Shown: positions 20,700 to 32,097 of the stretch, one piece after another | Layout of the letters: the number at the start of each line of letters is the position of its first letter | Numbering within the stretch: position 1 is the first letter of the stretch | NCBI GenBank assembly: GCA_037447655.1 | Contig: JBBHKE010001577.1 | Coordinates: 173,545-237,544 of the forward strand | Length of the DNA stretch: 64,000 nt | Direction of reading: 5' to 3' | DNA from: Zygnema cylindricum | Taxonomy: Eukaryota; Streptophyta; Zygnematophyceae; Zygnematales; Zygnemataceae | Notes under the pieces: model-generated | Told to the model about the DNA's origin: nothing | Database searches by the model: none | What the model saw: only the letters and a program-made list of their open reading frames with translations | Made by a program: the position numbers and the translations under genes

Positions 20700-21600
20700 C
20701 CCAGTCCCACTACCTCACAATGGTGGATTTATCGCAGAGTGGCAATATAGCAGTGTAGCAATTCAACTTTTCATTTAATCCCACTGCGTCCCTACAATAC
20801 TTCAGCTTAGGAGCAGGAAGGGCTTTAGTGAGCATATCAGCAATCATTTTTGCATCTGGCAAATAACATAATTTAAGCACTCTAGAGAACACTTTTTCTC
20901 TTACAAAGTGTAATCGTACATCCATGTGCTTGCTTTTGAAGTGATGACTCGGGTTAGAAGCAATGGCAATGGCAACCTGGTTACCACACTAGATCACCTG
21001 TGGACCAACTTGTATGTATTTTAGTTCTTGTAATATCGATTTTACCCATAAGAGTTCTTTGAGGGCCGAGCTTGCTGCCATATATTCTGACTCCATTGTC
21101 GACTGTGTTGTAACCTTTTGAAGTTTGTTGCTCCAGCAGCAAGTACCGTTCCCAATTTGTAGAACGAATCCGTGGTGGATTTTCGGTTAGGCATGTCGCC
21201 ATAGCTTGCATCACTCCATGTTTGCAGCTTGACTTCTCCTCCGCCTAGAGTGAGTTTGAGATCTTTAGTTCCTACCAAATATTTTAAGACTCTCCTTGCT
21301 GAATCAAGATCAGATTTTCTCGGATTTTCTAGACTCCTGCTCAGTACCCCGACTGCTGCAGCAATGTCAAGACGGGTACAGTTCATGAAATATATTAAGC
21401 TTCCCACTATCTGTCTATAAGGTATTATTGTCATAAGATCATTCTCCCCTGACTCTAAATATTCGCTAACAATGACACCTGGTTCTGTCTCTTCTCCCTT
21501 TAACTTCTGCCGAAACTCCATTGGAGTTAAACATCCTTTTGCCCCCCGCATTCCGTACTCATCCAACATGTTTCCAATAGCCTCTTTTTGAGTCAATTTT
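20700..21600 (-). pseudogene. Copia RNase H
   Basis: The minus frames 21042-21596 and 20710-20925 hold the RNase H domain. They contain Y-R-Q-I-V-G-S-L-I-Y-F-M-N, L-Q-T-W-S-D-A-S-Y-G-D (catalytic aspartate), and at the end A-D-M-L-T-K-A-L-P-A-P-K, the typical close of a copia polyprotein. Frameshifts lie near 21110 and 20960. Its role is removal of RNA from the RNA/DNA hybrid during reverse transcription. Confidence 0.88.
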
Positions 21601-22043
21601 ATTATTTTCTTATTTCTGTCCCTCTCTACCTAAATACCCAAAATATATTTTGCCTCACCGAGGTCTTTCATCTCGAACCGTGAGTTTAGAGCAGTTTTGA
21701 TTTTGTTAATTTCAGCCATTGATTTGCTAATTAATAGCAAATCATCTACATATACTGTTATATACACTATCCCATTTTCACCCTTTAGAACGTAGACAGA
21801 GTGATCAGAACTTATCCTTTGAAATCGTAGACTAGTCAAGAATTCATCAAGCTTTATATTCCACTGTCTGGGGGCCTGTTTTAGGCCGTACAAAGATTTT
21901 AGCAACTTGCATACTAAGTGCTCTTTTCCTGGTTCCACATACTTTTCAGGCTGCTGCATTTAAATGGTCTCTTCTAGTTCTCCATGCAAAAAGGCCGTTT
22001 TTACATCCATCTGATGGATTTCCATATCTTCTATAGCAGCTAG
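21600..22043 (-). pseudogene. Copia reverse transcriptase, C-terminal half
   Basis: The minus frame 21630-21959 reads L-V-C-K-L-L-K-S-L-Y-G-L-K-Q-A-P-R-Q-W, a hallmark of copia RT, then the catalytic Y-V-D-D at 21741-21752. The frame is closed upstream by a TAA at about 21960. The N-terminal half is displaced to 25713-26006 by the nested LTR element. Confidence 0.92.
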
Positions 22044-23407
22044 TGTTGTTTTTGAAGATTTAGTTTCGTGCGTATGTGAAATTTGATGCGCACGCGACGT
22101 TTCGTGCGTAAATATTTACGTTATATACTGTGGAGGTTCGAAAGGATTTGTGGATTGGGGGAGTAAATGTACGAAGAAAATTAAATGTACGTGAAGGACT
22201 AATTGAGTGGCGCGGAATGCGCAATGTAAATGGACGGCGGATCGCGAAGCGATCCGATTTGAAATTTTCGAAGTGTGAAAATGTACGCATGGCGTACGAA
22301 ACAAAATGCGACAAGCGCATTTATTACAAGGGACGCGCTTGCGGTACGAAAATGATTTCGATTGTACGAGGTTTCAACAAGTGGATTTTTATGACCACGC
22401 GGCGCGACATCAAAGGTGCCGATTAAGAGCGACGGACGGCGGATATAGGCCGCCGAGATTTTTATGTAGTGGTGACGCGAAATCGCGTCAATCACACGAT
22501 ATTTATTTTTGGACGTTCCGGATTGTTTGACAAGTGATTCGTGGTACACGCGGAAGGCGGATAGCGTCCGCCGATATTTCCAAGGGATCATATTGTTTGA
22601 TGACGTGTTAATTAGGTGGACCATACATATACGATGTCGGTTCACTATGTGGATTTATCTACGAGTGACTAAGCAAGTTGTCACTTATGACGCGGATATG
22701 TGGATGCGTCGGTGTAAATATTTGGAGTAACATTGTTTTGTCTTTTGCGTTATTATAAATTAGTGTTGATTATGATGTTTATATTTAAGTGATCAATTAG
22801 GGTTTTGATAGTTTAATTTGTGTGTGTACAATATCATACTTGTAGACAAGTGTACGCTTACGATTGCTTGACTCTCAGGTGTACGCTTACGATTAGTTTT
22901 GTTTAATGACAGTTATGTAATTTACGTTGGTTATGTTGACACTTAGTGATTTGTTAACAGCTCACAAGTGTATATATATAGGCTTGAGCTTCATTAGAAT
23001 AATAATCAATGCTGGTTAGTAAAGTGGGGACCAAAGATGTAGACTTTTAGGGTTGTCGATTAGGTCATGCACTTTGAATGATATAATGATTATTTAATTA
23101 TACTTTGATTATACTTTTGTTTATGTAAAATGCATTTGTCTTTATTATTTATTTATGTTGTTTCATATATGTTTGATATGCATTGTTTATGCATTTGTCC
23201 TAGGGTTTGTTTATGTCGATTATTCCATCAAACCTTAGATGATGTTATAGGGTTTATTTATGTTGATTATTCCATGAAACCCTAAATGTTGTTGTATGTT
23301 CAATGGAGGATGCATTTCAAATGATTGTTCGTCGACCTATTTTTGCTTAGCTTTTTGCATGATAGTTTGGGTCGCTTCTGCGGTCTATTTTAGACCAAAG
23401 AACAACA
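22044..23407 (+). repeat. Left LTR of the non-autonomous element (1364 bp)
   Basis: Starts TGTTGTTTTTGAAGATTTAG and ends GACCAAAGAACAACA. The last 560 bp or so is nearly identical to the right LTR (about three differences). The first 800 bp is much more diverged, with indels. Confidence 0.92.
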
Positions 23408-23421
23408 GGTTATGGGCCCAC
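23408..23421 (+). other. Primer-binding site, half-tRNA initiator-Met type
   Basis: GGTTATGGGCCCAC directly follows the left LTR. It is complementary to the anticodon arm of initiator tRNA-Met, as in Drosophila copia, where a cleaved half-tRNA primes synthesis. Confidence 0.85.
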
Positions 23422-24340
23422 ACCCCATCTATCATATGTTAGGTTAAGTCGAGATAGGTTTGTGTCACACGCATTGTAGCAGGTTAATTTTGTTCTTGCT
23501 GGTTGTATTGCAGTAATGGTGTCTGTGTACCCATGAGATCGGCCTTATCATAGTGTTGGTATGTGCCGAGTTTAATCTTGCATCGCCCCAAGGGTTAACT
23601 TAGTGACAGTGCCGAAATGTCTACCCTCAATGAACATGATTAATTATGAGAAATAATATTTTATTTTTGGAAAATGTATATTTGTTTTTGGTGGAGAGAT
23701 TCGAGAAGTTAAGTTTTGACATTTGGTGGAGATTCGACATTTGGGGGAGAGAGATCCGGAAGGTGGAGTTGTGACATGTGATGGAGAGATCCAAATTTGT
23801 GGATCGATGATTGTTGAAAATTGGATTTGTAATGTAGATTTTGAGTTGTTGGAAATTTTTGGGAAATGTGACATTATTAGAATTTTTGGGAAAATACTAT
23901 TTGTTATATGAATTTTTATGGGAAATTTTGGGATTTGATAGTTTATGAAAAGAAAAAATTATTATTGAAATCTAGATTTGTTATAATGAGGTAGGAATTA
24001 TTTGAGCGGGGATATATTATTAGTGTGATAATTTGGCTTTAATTTTTAGTTGATTTGTGATAGAATTTTGGGAATGTAGATCCGGATTTAGATATTGGAA
24101 GGAATTATTTTGTTGTAATCGGAAAATGAAAAATATATATATTATGTATTATGAAATTTGGATGGTATATGGAGACAGCGGAAGCGTTGGTGGAACAAGT
24201 GGGAAACTTTTATCGGAGGCATTTTGGTAGATTCAGATGGAGGAGACAGCAGGAGGTGACAGTGGTGACAGGTGATGACATAGTTTTATGGAGTGTGACA
24301 GCTGATGACGTGGCATAATGGATGCACAAAACTAAATTTT
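23422..24340 (+). other. Internal non-coding region of the non-autonomous element
   Basis: There is no frame of note and no gag or pol remnant. The sequence is A/T- and G-rich with repeated GGAGAGATCC/GGAGATTCG-like phrases near 23690-23790. It presumably carries packaging signals only. Confidence 0.7.
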
Positions 24341-24348
24341 CAGGGGAG
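24340..24348 (+). other. Polypurine tract
   Basis: CAGGGGAG immediately precedes the right LTR. The same AGGGGAG precedes the 3' LTR of the surrounding copia element. Confidence 0.8.
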
Positions 24349-25707
24349 TGTTGTTTTTGAAGATTTAGTTTCGTGCGTATGTGAAATTTGATGCGCACGC
24401 GACGTTTCGTGCGTATATATTTACGTTATATACTGTGGAGGTTCGAAAGGATTTGTGGATTGGGGGAGTAAGTGTACGATCAAAATTAAAGTTACGTGTG
24501 AGTGGCGCGAACAAACATTTGAAAATGTACGGCGGATCGCGAAGCGATCCGATATGAAATATGAATTTAAGGTGACGAAAAAGTACAAATTAAGTGACGC
24601 GAAGAAGCGTACGAAAAATACGGAATACGAAATGGAAATGGACGGCGGATCGCTTCGCGATTCGATTTGAAATATTCGAAGGATTTGAAAAGTACGCCGG
24701 CCATATGAAACATAATGCGACAGACCGCATTTATTAAATGTGACGCCGCCGGTACGCAGCGTCGTATTTGACACGCGACATTTATGACGAAGTACGTGAT
24801 TTCGGTACGGACAAGATTTGTATGGTACGGATTGTTTGACAAGTGGTTCGTGGTACACGTGGAAGGCGGATGGCGTCCGCCGATTTTTTAAGGGACCACA
24901 TTGTTTTTATGACACATTATCTAGTGGACCGTACATATGCGATGTCGGTTCACTACGTGGACTTATCGACAAGTGACTAAGCAAGTTGTCACTTATGACG
25001 CGGATTTTTGGATGCGTCGGTGTAAATATTTGAAGCATCAATGTTTTGTCTTATTTGAATTAATGATTTAGTGTTGATTAAAATAGTTATATTTTACGTG
25101 ATTAATGAGGATATCGACACTTTAATTTATGTGTCGTATTTGCAGACAAGTGTACGCTTACGATTGCTTGACTTTCAGGTGTACGCTTACGATTAGTTTT
25201 GTTTAATGACAGTTATGTAATTTACGTTGGTTGTGTTGACACTTAGTGATTTGTTAACAGCTCACAAGTGTATATATATAGGCTTGAGCTTCATTAGAAT
25301 AATAATCAATGCTGGTTAGTAAAGTGGGGACCGAAGATGTAGACTTTTAGGGTTGTCGATTAGGTCATGCACTTTGAATGATATAATGATTATTTAATTA
25401 TACTTTGATTATACTTTTGTTTATGTAAAATGCATTTGTCTTTATTATTTATTTATGTTGTTTCATATATGTTTGATATGCATTGTTTATGCATTTGTCC
25501 TAGGGTTTGTTTATGTCGATTATTCCATCAAACCTTAGATGATGTTATAGGGTTTATTTATGTTGATTATTCCATGAAACCCTAAATGTTGTTGTATGTT
25601 CAATGGAGGATGCATTTCAAATGATTGTTCGTCGACCTATTTTTGCTTAGCTTTTTGCATGATAGTTTGGGTCGCTTCTGCGGTCTATTTTAGACCAAAG
25701 AACAACA
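24349..25707 (+). repeat. Right LTR of the non-autonomous element (1359 bp)
   Basis: Same ends as the left LTR and followed by the GCTAG target duplication. Near-identity with the left LTR starts at about 25145. Confidence 0.92.
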
Positions 25708-25712
25708 GCTAG

Positions 25713-26560
25713 GGACAGCAAAATCCTAACTGTTGGAAATCTTACAACCAGAGAAAATGTTTCTTCAAAATCGATTCCTTCCTTTTGATTATACCCCTTC
25801 GCCACAAGTATGGCCATATAGCGTTCAATGGTGTTATCGGGATTTAATTTCACCTTGAATACCCATTTGCTGCCGATCGCTTTTCGGTCCGGAGGTAGGT
25901 CCACAAGCTCCCATGTTTGAGCCTCCATGACCGACTTCATTTCGTCGTTTACCGCCTCAATCCAATGATGCCGCTCTAGTGATGAGAAGGCCTCTTGGAT
26001 GGTCAAGGGCTCCCGTGAGATTGCCGAGTAGGCAAAGTGAGAGCTTGCTTGCAGGCGACTGCTTCATCTTCTTCCCCCCGGAAATTCTGAGGCTGAGATC
26101 GTCGGATGCCGCGCATTGCGCTCATTGCGCTGATTGCGCTGGTTGCGATCCGTGTCTTGCTGATTGCGCTGGTTGCGATCCGTGTGTTCCTGATTGCGCT
26201 GTTGGTCCGTCTGGACCCGAAGGTGGGGAGGAACTTGGAGAGAGTCTGACTCCGGAGTCATTACCGAAGTTTGTGGAATCTGCGGGACAATTTCATGCAT
26301 GCAATCTAAGATGACATACTCCTGTACTTTTTGTTGCTTTTGCTGCTCTGTCATTTGAAATAAATCTATCGAGTCTAGTTCATCTTTAACAATGATGTTT
26401 CTAGCTACAACTATTTTCTGCCTTTCAAACACAAAGACTCTATAACCTTTTGAGTGATCATCATATCCTAACACAATACCCGGTAATCCCTTCGGTTCCA
26501 TTTTCCATCTATCTGGTGACGTATCCAATATAAAGCATTGACTACCAAAGACCTTGAATG
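25713..26560 (-). pseudogene. Copia RT N-terminal half and integrase-RT linker
   Basis: The RT start reads [20 protein letters not shown] and [17 protein letters not shown] (about 25740-25930). Upstream, minus 26064-26528 is the linker, with F-V-F-E-R-Q-K-I-V-V-A-R-N and a repetitive hydrophilic stretch of R-N-Q-R-N-Q and D-T-D-R-N-Q units (about 26100-26210). The GCTAG duplication marks where the nested element split the RT frame. Confidence 0.9.
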
Positions 26561-27288
26561 GCTAACATCTGGTTTGCTACCTGTCCAGATTTCGTTAGGA
26601 GTTGTTTCTACTGATCTTGATCCTATCCTATTTTTAATATAAACTTCACAATTTAGAGCCTCAACCCAAAATTTTAGAATCACAGTTTTATCTGCGAGCA
26701 TAGACCTAGCGCTTTCCGTGAGAGTTCTATTCAGTCTTTCCGACACCCCATTTTATTCCGGTGAATATGGAACAGTCAATAGATGACTAATGCCTTCCTC
26801 GAGTAAAAAGGTTTCAAATTCTTTCGATATATATTCACCACCATTGTCCGATCTGAGCAGCAAAATAGATTAATTATGAAGTTTTTCAGCCCATGCTTTA
26901 TAGTGTTCGAAGTGACCAAACACTTCACTCTTCTCCTTCATGAAGTAAACTTTTGTAAACCTGGAGAAATCATTTGTGAAGGTGACCAAGTATTTCATCC
27001 CTCCGGCAGATGGAACCTTCGCCGGACCAAAGACATCCGAATGAATTTGTTGTAAAAGTTTCGTTGACCGATGCTCAGACTCCTTAGGAAATGACAACCT
27101 GTGGATTTTGCCTTAAGCGCAACCATCGCAAGTTTTGACCGGCCCATCTGTGATTGATACACCCTCTTTTTTTCTTGCAATGACCATTTTCCTCAAACTA
27201 TCATAATTAACATGGCCTAATCTTTTATGCCACAACTCATCTGAGTGCAAAACACCAGAGTACAAAACATCATTCTCTTTTGTATTGG
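26468..27288 (-). pseudogene. Copia integrase
   Basis: The zinc-binding start includes H-L-G/H-V-N-Y-D-S-L-R-K-M near 27200 and C-D-G-C near 27115. The catalytic core reads Q-I-H-S-D-V-F-G-P (first aspartate, near 27035), L-R-S-D-N-G-G-E-Y (second, near 26855) and P-Y-S-P-E followed by a stop then N-G-V-S-E-R-L-N-R-T (third acidic residue, near 26750). This D-D-E series inserts the cDNA. At least three stops interrupt it. Confidence 0.9.
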
Positions 27289-28632
27289 TTAATCCATGCG
27301 ATACATCTTGCTACTATCTCTAGTACCTGTAACCGCAACCTTGCCATTTTTGCTAACAACTTGCCGACCATTTTTCAAATTAACCTTAAAGCCTTTGCTC
27401 TCTACCAACGATGTAGAAAACAGATTTTTCTTAAAGTCAGGCACAAATAAGACATTCTGAAGAGTCCTTTCAACTGCTTTTCCTTCTACATCAACTAGTA
27501 AGGACACATCACCCACAGCACGAGTTTGGACACTCATTCCACAAGTATAATAAATATTTTTCTCCGGCGTTGCTTTCAGATTTTTGAAGATGGCCTTGTT
27601 CCAGCACATGTGGGCTGACGCTCCTGTATCCATTATCCATCCGGGGTCCTTTGCGCCCTCCATTGCAGCCGCAATAGCGAAGAGATCCGTATCGTCCTCC
27701 GTAGAAACCGTCAAAGTCTCGTCTTGGAGAGACGAAGAAGCCGAAAATAATGCATTTCCACGAGATGTAGTCCCCGTGAAACCTTTGTAAAACCGGCTTT
27801 GTTGCCATCCCGGCCGGTATAAACCTGTATCGTTAGCTTTTTTAAGCTTAGGACAAAATTTGTATCCATGACCTCTCTCACTACAATAAAAGCATGCATT
27901 GTTGGATTGTCTATTTCCACCTTGATTAAACTGTCTGAACTGATTAAACTGATTCCTTTGCTGATGAAACTGTCCTTTTCTCTCAAAGTCTGAATTAAAA
28001 GCCTCTACTTGCTCAACATTGAGAATATTAGATGTAGCTTCCTCCTCTAGTAAAATATTGATGGCTAACTGTAAAGTCCAGCTAGCTTTATCTTTTTGTT
28101 TGAGCATGTCAGATGCTCCTTTCATACTACGAGGGAGACCCCTCATGAGCAATGCCGCCTGCTGAAAAAGAGGAAACACCCCACCTGCACAAGCATGTGC
28201 ATCTACAAAGATACGAAATTTGTTAGAATATTTAGCCATTGTACCGCCAGTGTACTTATAGTCCCAAATTTTCTCAGCCAATAGAAGTTCTTCCTAAACA
28301 TTGGCCTTTTCATAATCACTTTTAAGAGATTTCCAGATATCAATTGCTTTTTTCATCTTTATCCGAGACATACCTAAGTCCTCAGATATACAAAATTTCA
28401 GAATAGAATGGGCTTGCGTATTTTTCTTAGACCATGACGGATCAGATTCATCCAGCGAACCATCCAAGATATCCCAAAGATTGACACTTTCAAAATGTGT
28501 TTCCACCATATCCGCCCAGTAAACATACTTATCCCCGGAAAAGATAGGAATTCTTGATGAGAGGCCCATAACCTGTTGTTCTACAACCACCGGTGCAGGT
28601 GGAGGGGCAGCAGTAGTAGTAGAAGTAGACAT
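27289..28632 (-). pseudogene. Copia gag and protease
   Basis: The frame is continuous from ATG at 28632 to 27289 except for one TAG at about 28294. The N-terminus M-S-T-S-T-T-T-A-A-P-P-P-A-P lies inside the 5' LTR, and the frame then crosses the primer-binding site (E-Q-Q-V-M-G-L). The capsid region follows, with I-L-L-E-E-E-A-T near 28040. The CCHC knuckle C-F-Y-C-S-E-R-G-H-G-Y-K-F-C is near 27880 and the protease site W-I-M-D-T-G-A-S-A-H-M near 27620. It is among the best preserved parts of the element. Confidence 0.93.
28561..28573 (-). other. Copia primer-binding site, half-tRNA type, inside gag
   Basis: On the minus strand GGTTATGGGCCTC directly follows the 5' LTR end (AACAACA). It matches the initiator tRNA-Met anticodon arm and is read as gag codons. 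Confidence 0.85.
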
Positions 28633-29396
28633 GATACACTCTCAGAAAGCTATCAAGAATCCTACCAAACAACTGTTCTTAAGTGCTCACCAATTTTATA
28701 CAAGCATCCAAACCTCACAAAACTCTATCAGAATATAGAGTAGCTTAAACACTAATAACTCCCAAAGTTATAGCACAATTGACCCGACAACACTCAAGAT
28801 ATAATACTCAGAAGTTTCCCAAAAATTGTCTGCAGTTTTACTACTTGGAAGTCTGGATACATAATATGTTCTGAGTCCTAAGTCTTATACTTGTGTTGAA
28901 CTGGCAACACCAGTGTACTTGAGAGGTACGTCAAACCACCAAGCTACCACTAATCTGTCAAGCTACCATTGAGCTATCACTAAGCTACCACTGAGCTATC
29001 ACTAAGCTACCACTGAGTTACCCACTAAGTTACCACTGAGTTCCCACTAAGTTGACTAGAATCGTATCTATCGCAGTTGCTCTATCCTGTACAGAATCAC
29101 ATTAAGAATATCAGACGTTGCGTTATCCGTACGGACCATATCAAATATAATCGTGGTTGCCTTGTCCTGTCTGTGTTGCAGCTTCGCTGCTGCGCTACTG
29201 CTGCTGCGCTGCTCTGCTGCTGCGCTGCTCTGCTGTATAGCAGCTACTGTGCTGTATAGCAGTTGCCCTGCTGTATAGCAGCTGCGTTGCTCTGTTGTAT
29301 AGCAGCTGCGCTGCTCTGTTTGTATAGCAGCTGCGCTGCTTTGACTGTAAAGCAGCTGCGCTGCTCAGAGGCTGAAAGCTTTCCAAAAAGACAACA
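28574..29396 (-). repeat. Copia 5' LTR (823 bp)
   Basis: On the minus strand it runs from TGTTGTCTTTTTGG at 29396 to GTAGAACAACA at 28574. It contains the gag ATG (28630-28632) and about 19 codons. It is shorter than the 3' LTR mainly through fewer units in the minisatellite at about 29185-29375. Confidence 0.92.
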
Positions 29397-30555
29397 CCGT
29401 GCACCTGTTCTCTTCGTCAAAAAGAAGGACGGAACGTTGAGGATGTGTGTCAACTATCGTAGTCTAAACAAGATTACGGTGAAGGATAAGTATCCGTTAC
29501 ATGTAATTTATGATTTGATAGATCGTTTGAAAGGCGCTAAATTATTTTCTTTGATTGATCTGCGTAGTGGCTTTAATCAGGTGCCAGTTAGAATTGAAGA
29601 TATTGATAAAAGTGCTTTGAAAACTAGAGCCGGTCATTTTGAATGGATAGTGATGCCATTTGGTTTGACGAATGCACCACCTACTAATCAAAAATTAATG
29701 AACCAAATATTTTCTGATTATATAGATGAGTTTGTTCAGGTGTTTATAGATGATATTTTAATTTACAGAGAACCTAAAGAACAACATGTAATTCATCTAA
29801 GGAAAGTGTTGGAAAGGTTAAGGGAAAGAAAGTTATTTGGAAAATTGTCGAAATCCAGCTTTCTTCAAAGTGAACAATTATTTTTGGGACATAAAGTTAG
29901 TGGGGAAGGTGTTAAAACATATCCATCCAAAATTACCGCAATACAAAATTGGAAGCAACCCACTAATGTCATAGAAAGTAGATCATTTTTGGGATTTGCC
30001 ACTTATTACAGGAAATTTATCAATAACTTTAGTATGATCGCCGCACCATTGACGGATTTACTTCGGGAGAAGGAGACGTTTGTGTGGGGAGCCGATCAAG
30101 AGAGAGCTTTCGATGAACTAAAAGGGAAGATGACCTCTGCCCTTACACTAATGTATCTTGATATTTGTGGGAAATTTGAAATTATGATCACCACTGATGC
30201 ATCTCATAAAGGTTTAGGGACAGTCATAGGTCAAAAAGTTGGTAAACATTTTCATCCTATTGATTTTGAGTCCAGGAATTTTAATGATGCTGAAAAGAAC
30301 TATCCAGCATAGGAAAAATAATTACTTGCAATTGTTCATACATTGGTGAAATGGCGTTTTTATTTGCATAATAAATAATTTACAGTTCACTGTGATAATA
30401 AGGCACTCTCCTATTTACATATATTAAGTGATGCACAGATTATGACTGGCGGACAAGTTAGGTGGATGCAGAAATTAGCATATTTCAAATTTAATGTTAA
30501 ACATATTCCTGGAAAGACAAATGTTGTCGCGGATCCTTTAAGTAGATGTTTTTAA
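29397..30555 (+). pseudogene. Ty3-B reverse transcriptase and RNase H
   Basis: The frame is open to 30312. It shows L-R-M-C-V-N-Y-R-S-L-N-K-I-T, L-F-S-L-I-D-L-R-S-G-F-N-Q-V, M-P-F-G-L-T-N-A-P (one P for A downstream) and the catalytic F-I-D-D-I-L-I-Y (from 29743). RNase H begins with T-T-D-A-S-H-K-G-L-G near 30195 and ends with G-K-T-N-V-V-A-D-P-L-S-R near 30540, after TAG at about 30310 and TAA at about 30375. The order and motifs are textbook Ty3/gypsy. Confidence 0.93.
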
Positions 30556-30729
30556 ATAAGTGTGATGGTTCGGGATGAATTGTTTTTAAATGCTGTTAGA
30601 AATGGTTATGATAAAGATCCTTATTTTGCTGTGATTTGCAATAATATTTCGGGAGGGAATTCTAACCCATTGAAAGAGAGGCATGTCAAAAACTTTAGAA
30701 TAGAAGATGGTTTACTGTAATTGCGAACA

Positions 30730-31878
30730 GAGGATAGGTTATGCATTCCTGAAATGGGAGACTTAAGAAAACAACTTTTATAACAAGCCCATGAGCATTT
30801 AGGATATCTAAGTCGAGATAAAACTCTTAGTCGGTTGCAAAGTAGATTGTTTTGGCCAGGGATGGCAAAGGAGGTGTCGAAACACATGGAAAGTTGTGAC
30901 CCTTGCCAACAGAGTAAATCTAGTAACCACAAACTTAAAGGTATCTTAAAACCTTTATTTATCCCCGAAAGACCATGGGAATCTGTCAGTATGGATTTTA
31001 TTGTCAGATTACCAGCTACATCTAGAAGAAATGACAATATCATGGTCGTAGTCGATAGGTTCAGTAAAATGGCAATCTTTATCCCTTGCAAAACTACTCA
31101 TTCAGTTGTAGATATTGCAAAGTTATATTTTGAGAACGTGGTCAGCTATCATGGAGTCCCTCTGTCTATTGTCAGTGATAGGGATTCTAAATTTACGTCT
31201 GCATTTTGGAAAGAACTGCAGCAAAATTTAGGCACTGAATTAAAAATAAGTACCTCTTATCATCCTTTCACAGATGGACACACAGAAAAGATGAACCGTA
31301 CACTGGAAGAAATGCTTATGACTGTTTGCAGTGGAGTTTAGAACACATGGGAATCTAAACTGCCATTAATGGAATTTGCATACAACTCATGTAAACATGC
31401 TTAGTACAAGATTCTCACCGTTTGAAGTTGCATACAGATACCAATGGAGAGTAGTATTAGACTTAATAACATGGGTCACTCAAGAGAATAGGGGTTGTGG
31501 AACGGAATTTTGGGAATACATTCAAACGGTTTGGAAAACAGTCTAGGATGCATTACTGGAGGCACAAAGGGGCAAGAATTAAATGCTAACCGCAAAAAGG
31601 GTGATTGGGTGTTACGCACAGGTGACAAGGTTTGGCTTTCTACAAAGCATTATAGGTGCAAGATCGAGGGACAATCGGATACTACAGGGAAATTTGCTCC
31701 TAAGTACATTGGACCATTTACTGTAATCCATGTGATATCGTCAGTTATTCCCAAATTAGACTTTCTGCCTTCAACAAAAAATTCATCCAGTAATACACAT
31801 CAGTTAATTGAAACCAGGGAATCTTTGACCAACAGAAGGAGAATTGGAATTGAATCCCTTAATAATTATAAAACCTGA
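30730..31878 (+). pseudogene. Ty3-B integrase
   Basis: The H2C2 zinc region (H-E-H-L-G-Y-L...C-D-P-C-Q-Q-S-K) spans about 30790-30915. The catalytic core follows: S-M-D-F-I-V near 30990, V-S-D-R-D-S-K-F near 31171 and D-G-H-T-E-K-M-N-R-T near 31275, the D-D-E triad. A TAG at about 31339 and frame changes near 31400-31490 break it. 31495-31878 holds the GPY/F-type segment K-Y-I-G-P-F-T-V-I-H-V-I. It inserts the cDNA. Confidence 0.92.
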
Positions 31879-32049
31879 AGTCCACAGAGGGTAATAAATT
31901 AGGTTGGTCAACGGTTCAAAATCGGCAATACTATATTTTGGCAAGTACACAATCTAGGAAGGCCAGAAGATGAGTTGACTTTAGAAGATAAAAATTCTGA
32001 GTTTTTACAAAGGTATTGGAGGGATAATAACATAGAAGTCATGTCTTGA
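31879..32049 (+). pseudogene. Ty3-B chromodomain remnant
   Basis: In the same frame as the integrase tail, after two stops, it reads R-F-K-I-G-N-T-I-F-W-Q-V-H, then G-R-P-E-D-E-L-T-L-E-D and F-L-Q-R-Y-W, ending at TGA 32047-32049. This matches the chromodomain pattern (strand, W/G-x-P-x-E-E-x-T-W-E, helix) at the integrase C-terminus of chromoviruses, with the W of T-W-E lost. It would bind histone marks to guide insertion. Confidence 0.65.
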
Positions 32050-32097
32050 GAATGAAAGGTGTTTTAACTGTGGTAGTTAAAAATAAAGAGGGGATGA

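Larger units (their letters stand above)
22044..25707 (+). mobile_element. Non-autonomous LTR retrotransposon nested in the copia element
   Basis: Two LTRs (22044-23407 and 24349-25707) flank 941 bp without coding capacity. The target duplication GCTAG is perfect (22039-22043 and 25708-25712). LTR ends are TGTTGTTTTTG... and ...AAGAACAACA, the same terminal pentamers as the host copia. It has a half-tRNA type primer site and an AGGGGAG purine tract. It encodes no proteins, so it must borrow them; the copia family is the obvious source. Confidence 0.92.
19703..29396 (-). mobile_element. Ty1/copia element inserted in Ty3-B
   Basis: A complete copia element on the minus strand: 5' LTR at the right (28574-29396), gag, protease, integrase, RT, RNase H, then a purine tract and 3' LTR at the left (19703-20606). 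The LTRs begin TGTTGT and end AACAACA. The gene order with integrase before RT is diagnostic of copia. Target duplication: CCGTG on the right and a diverged CACTG on the left, consistent with the expected uninterrupted Ty3-B sequence. It is interrupted at 22044-25707 by another LTR element; net length is about 6.0 kb. Several stops make it inactive. Confidence 0.92.
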
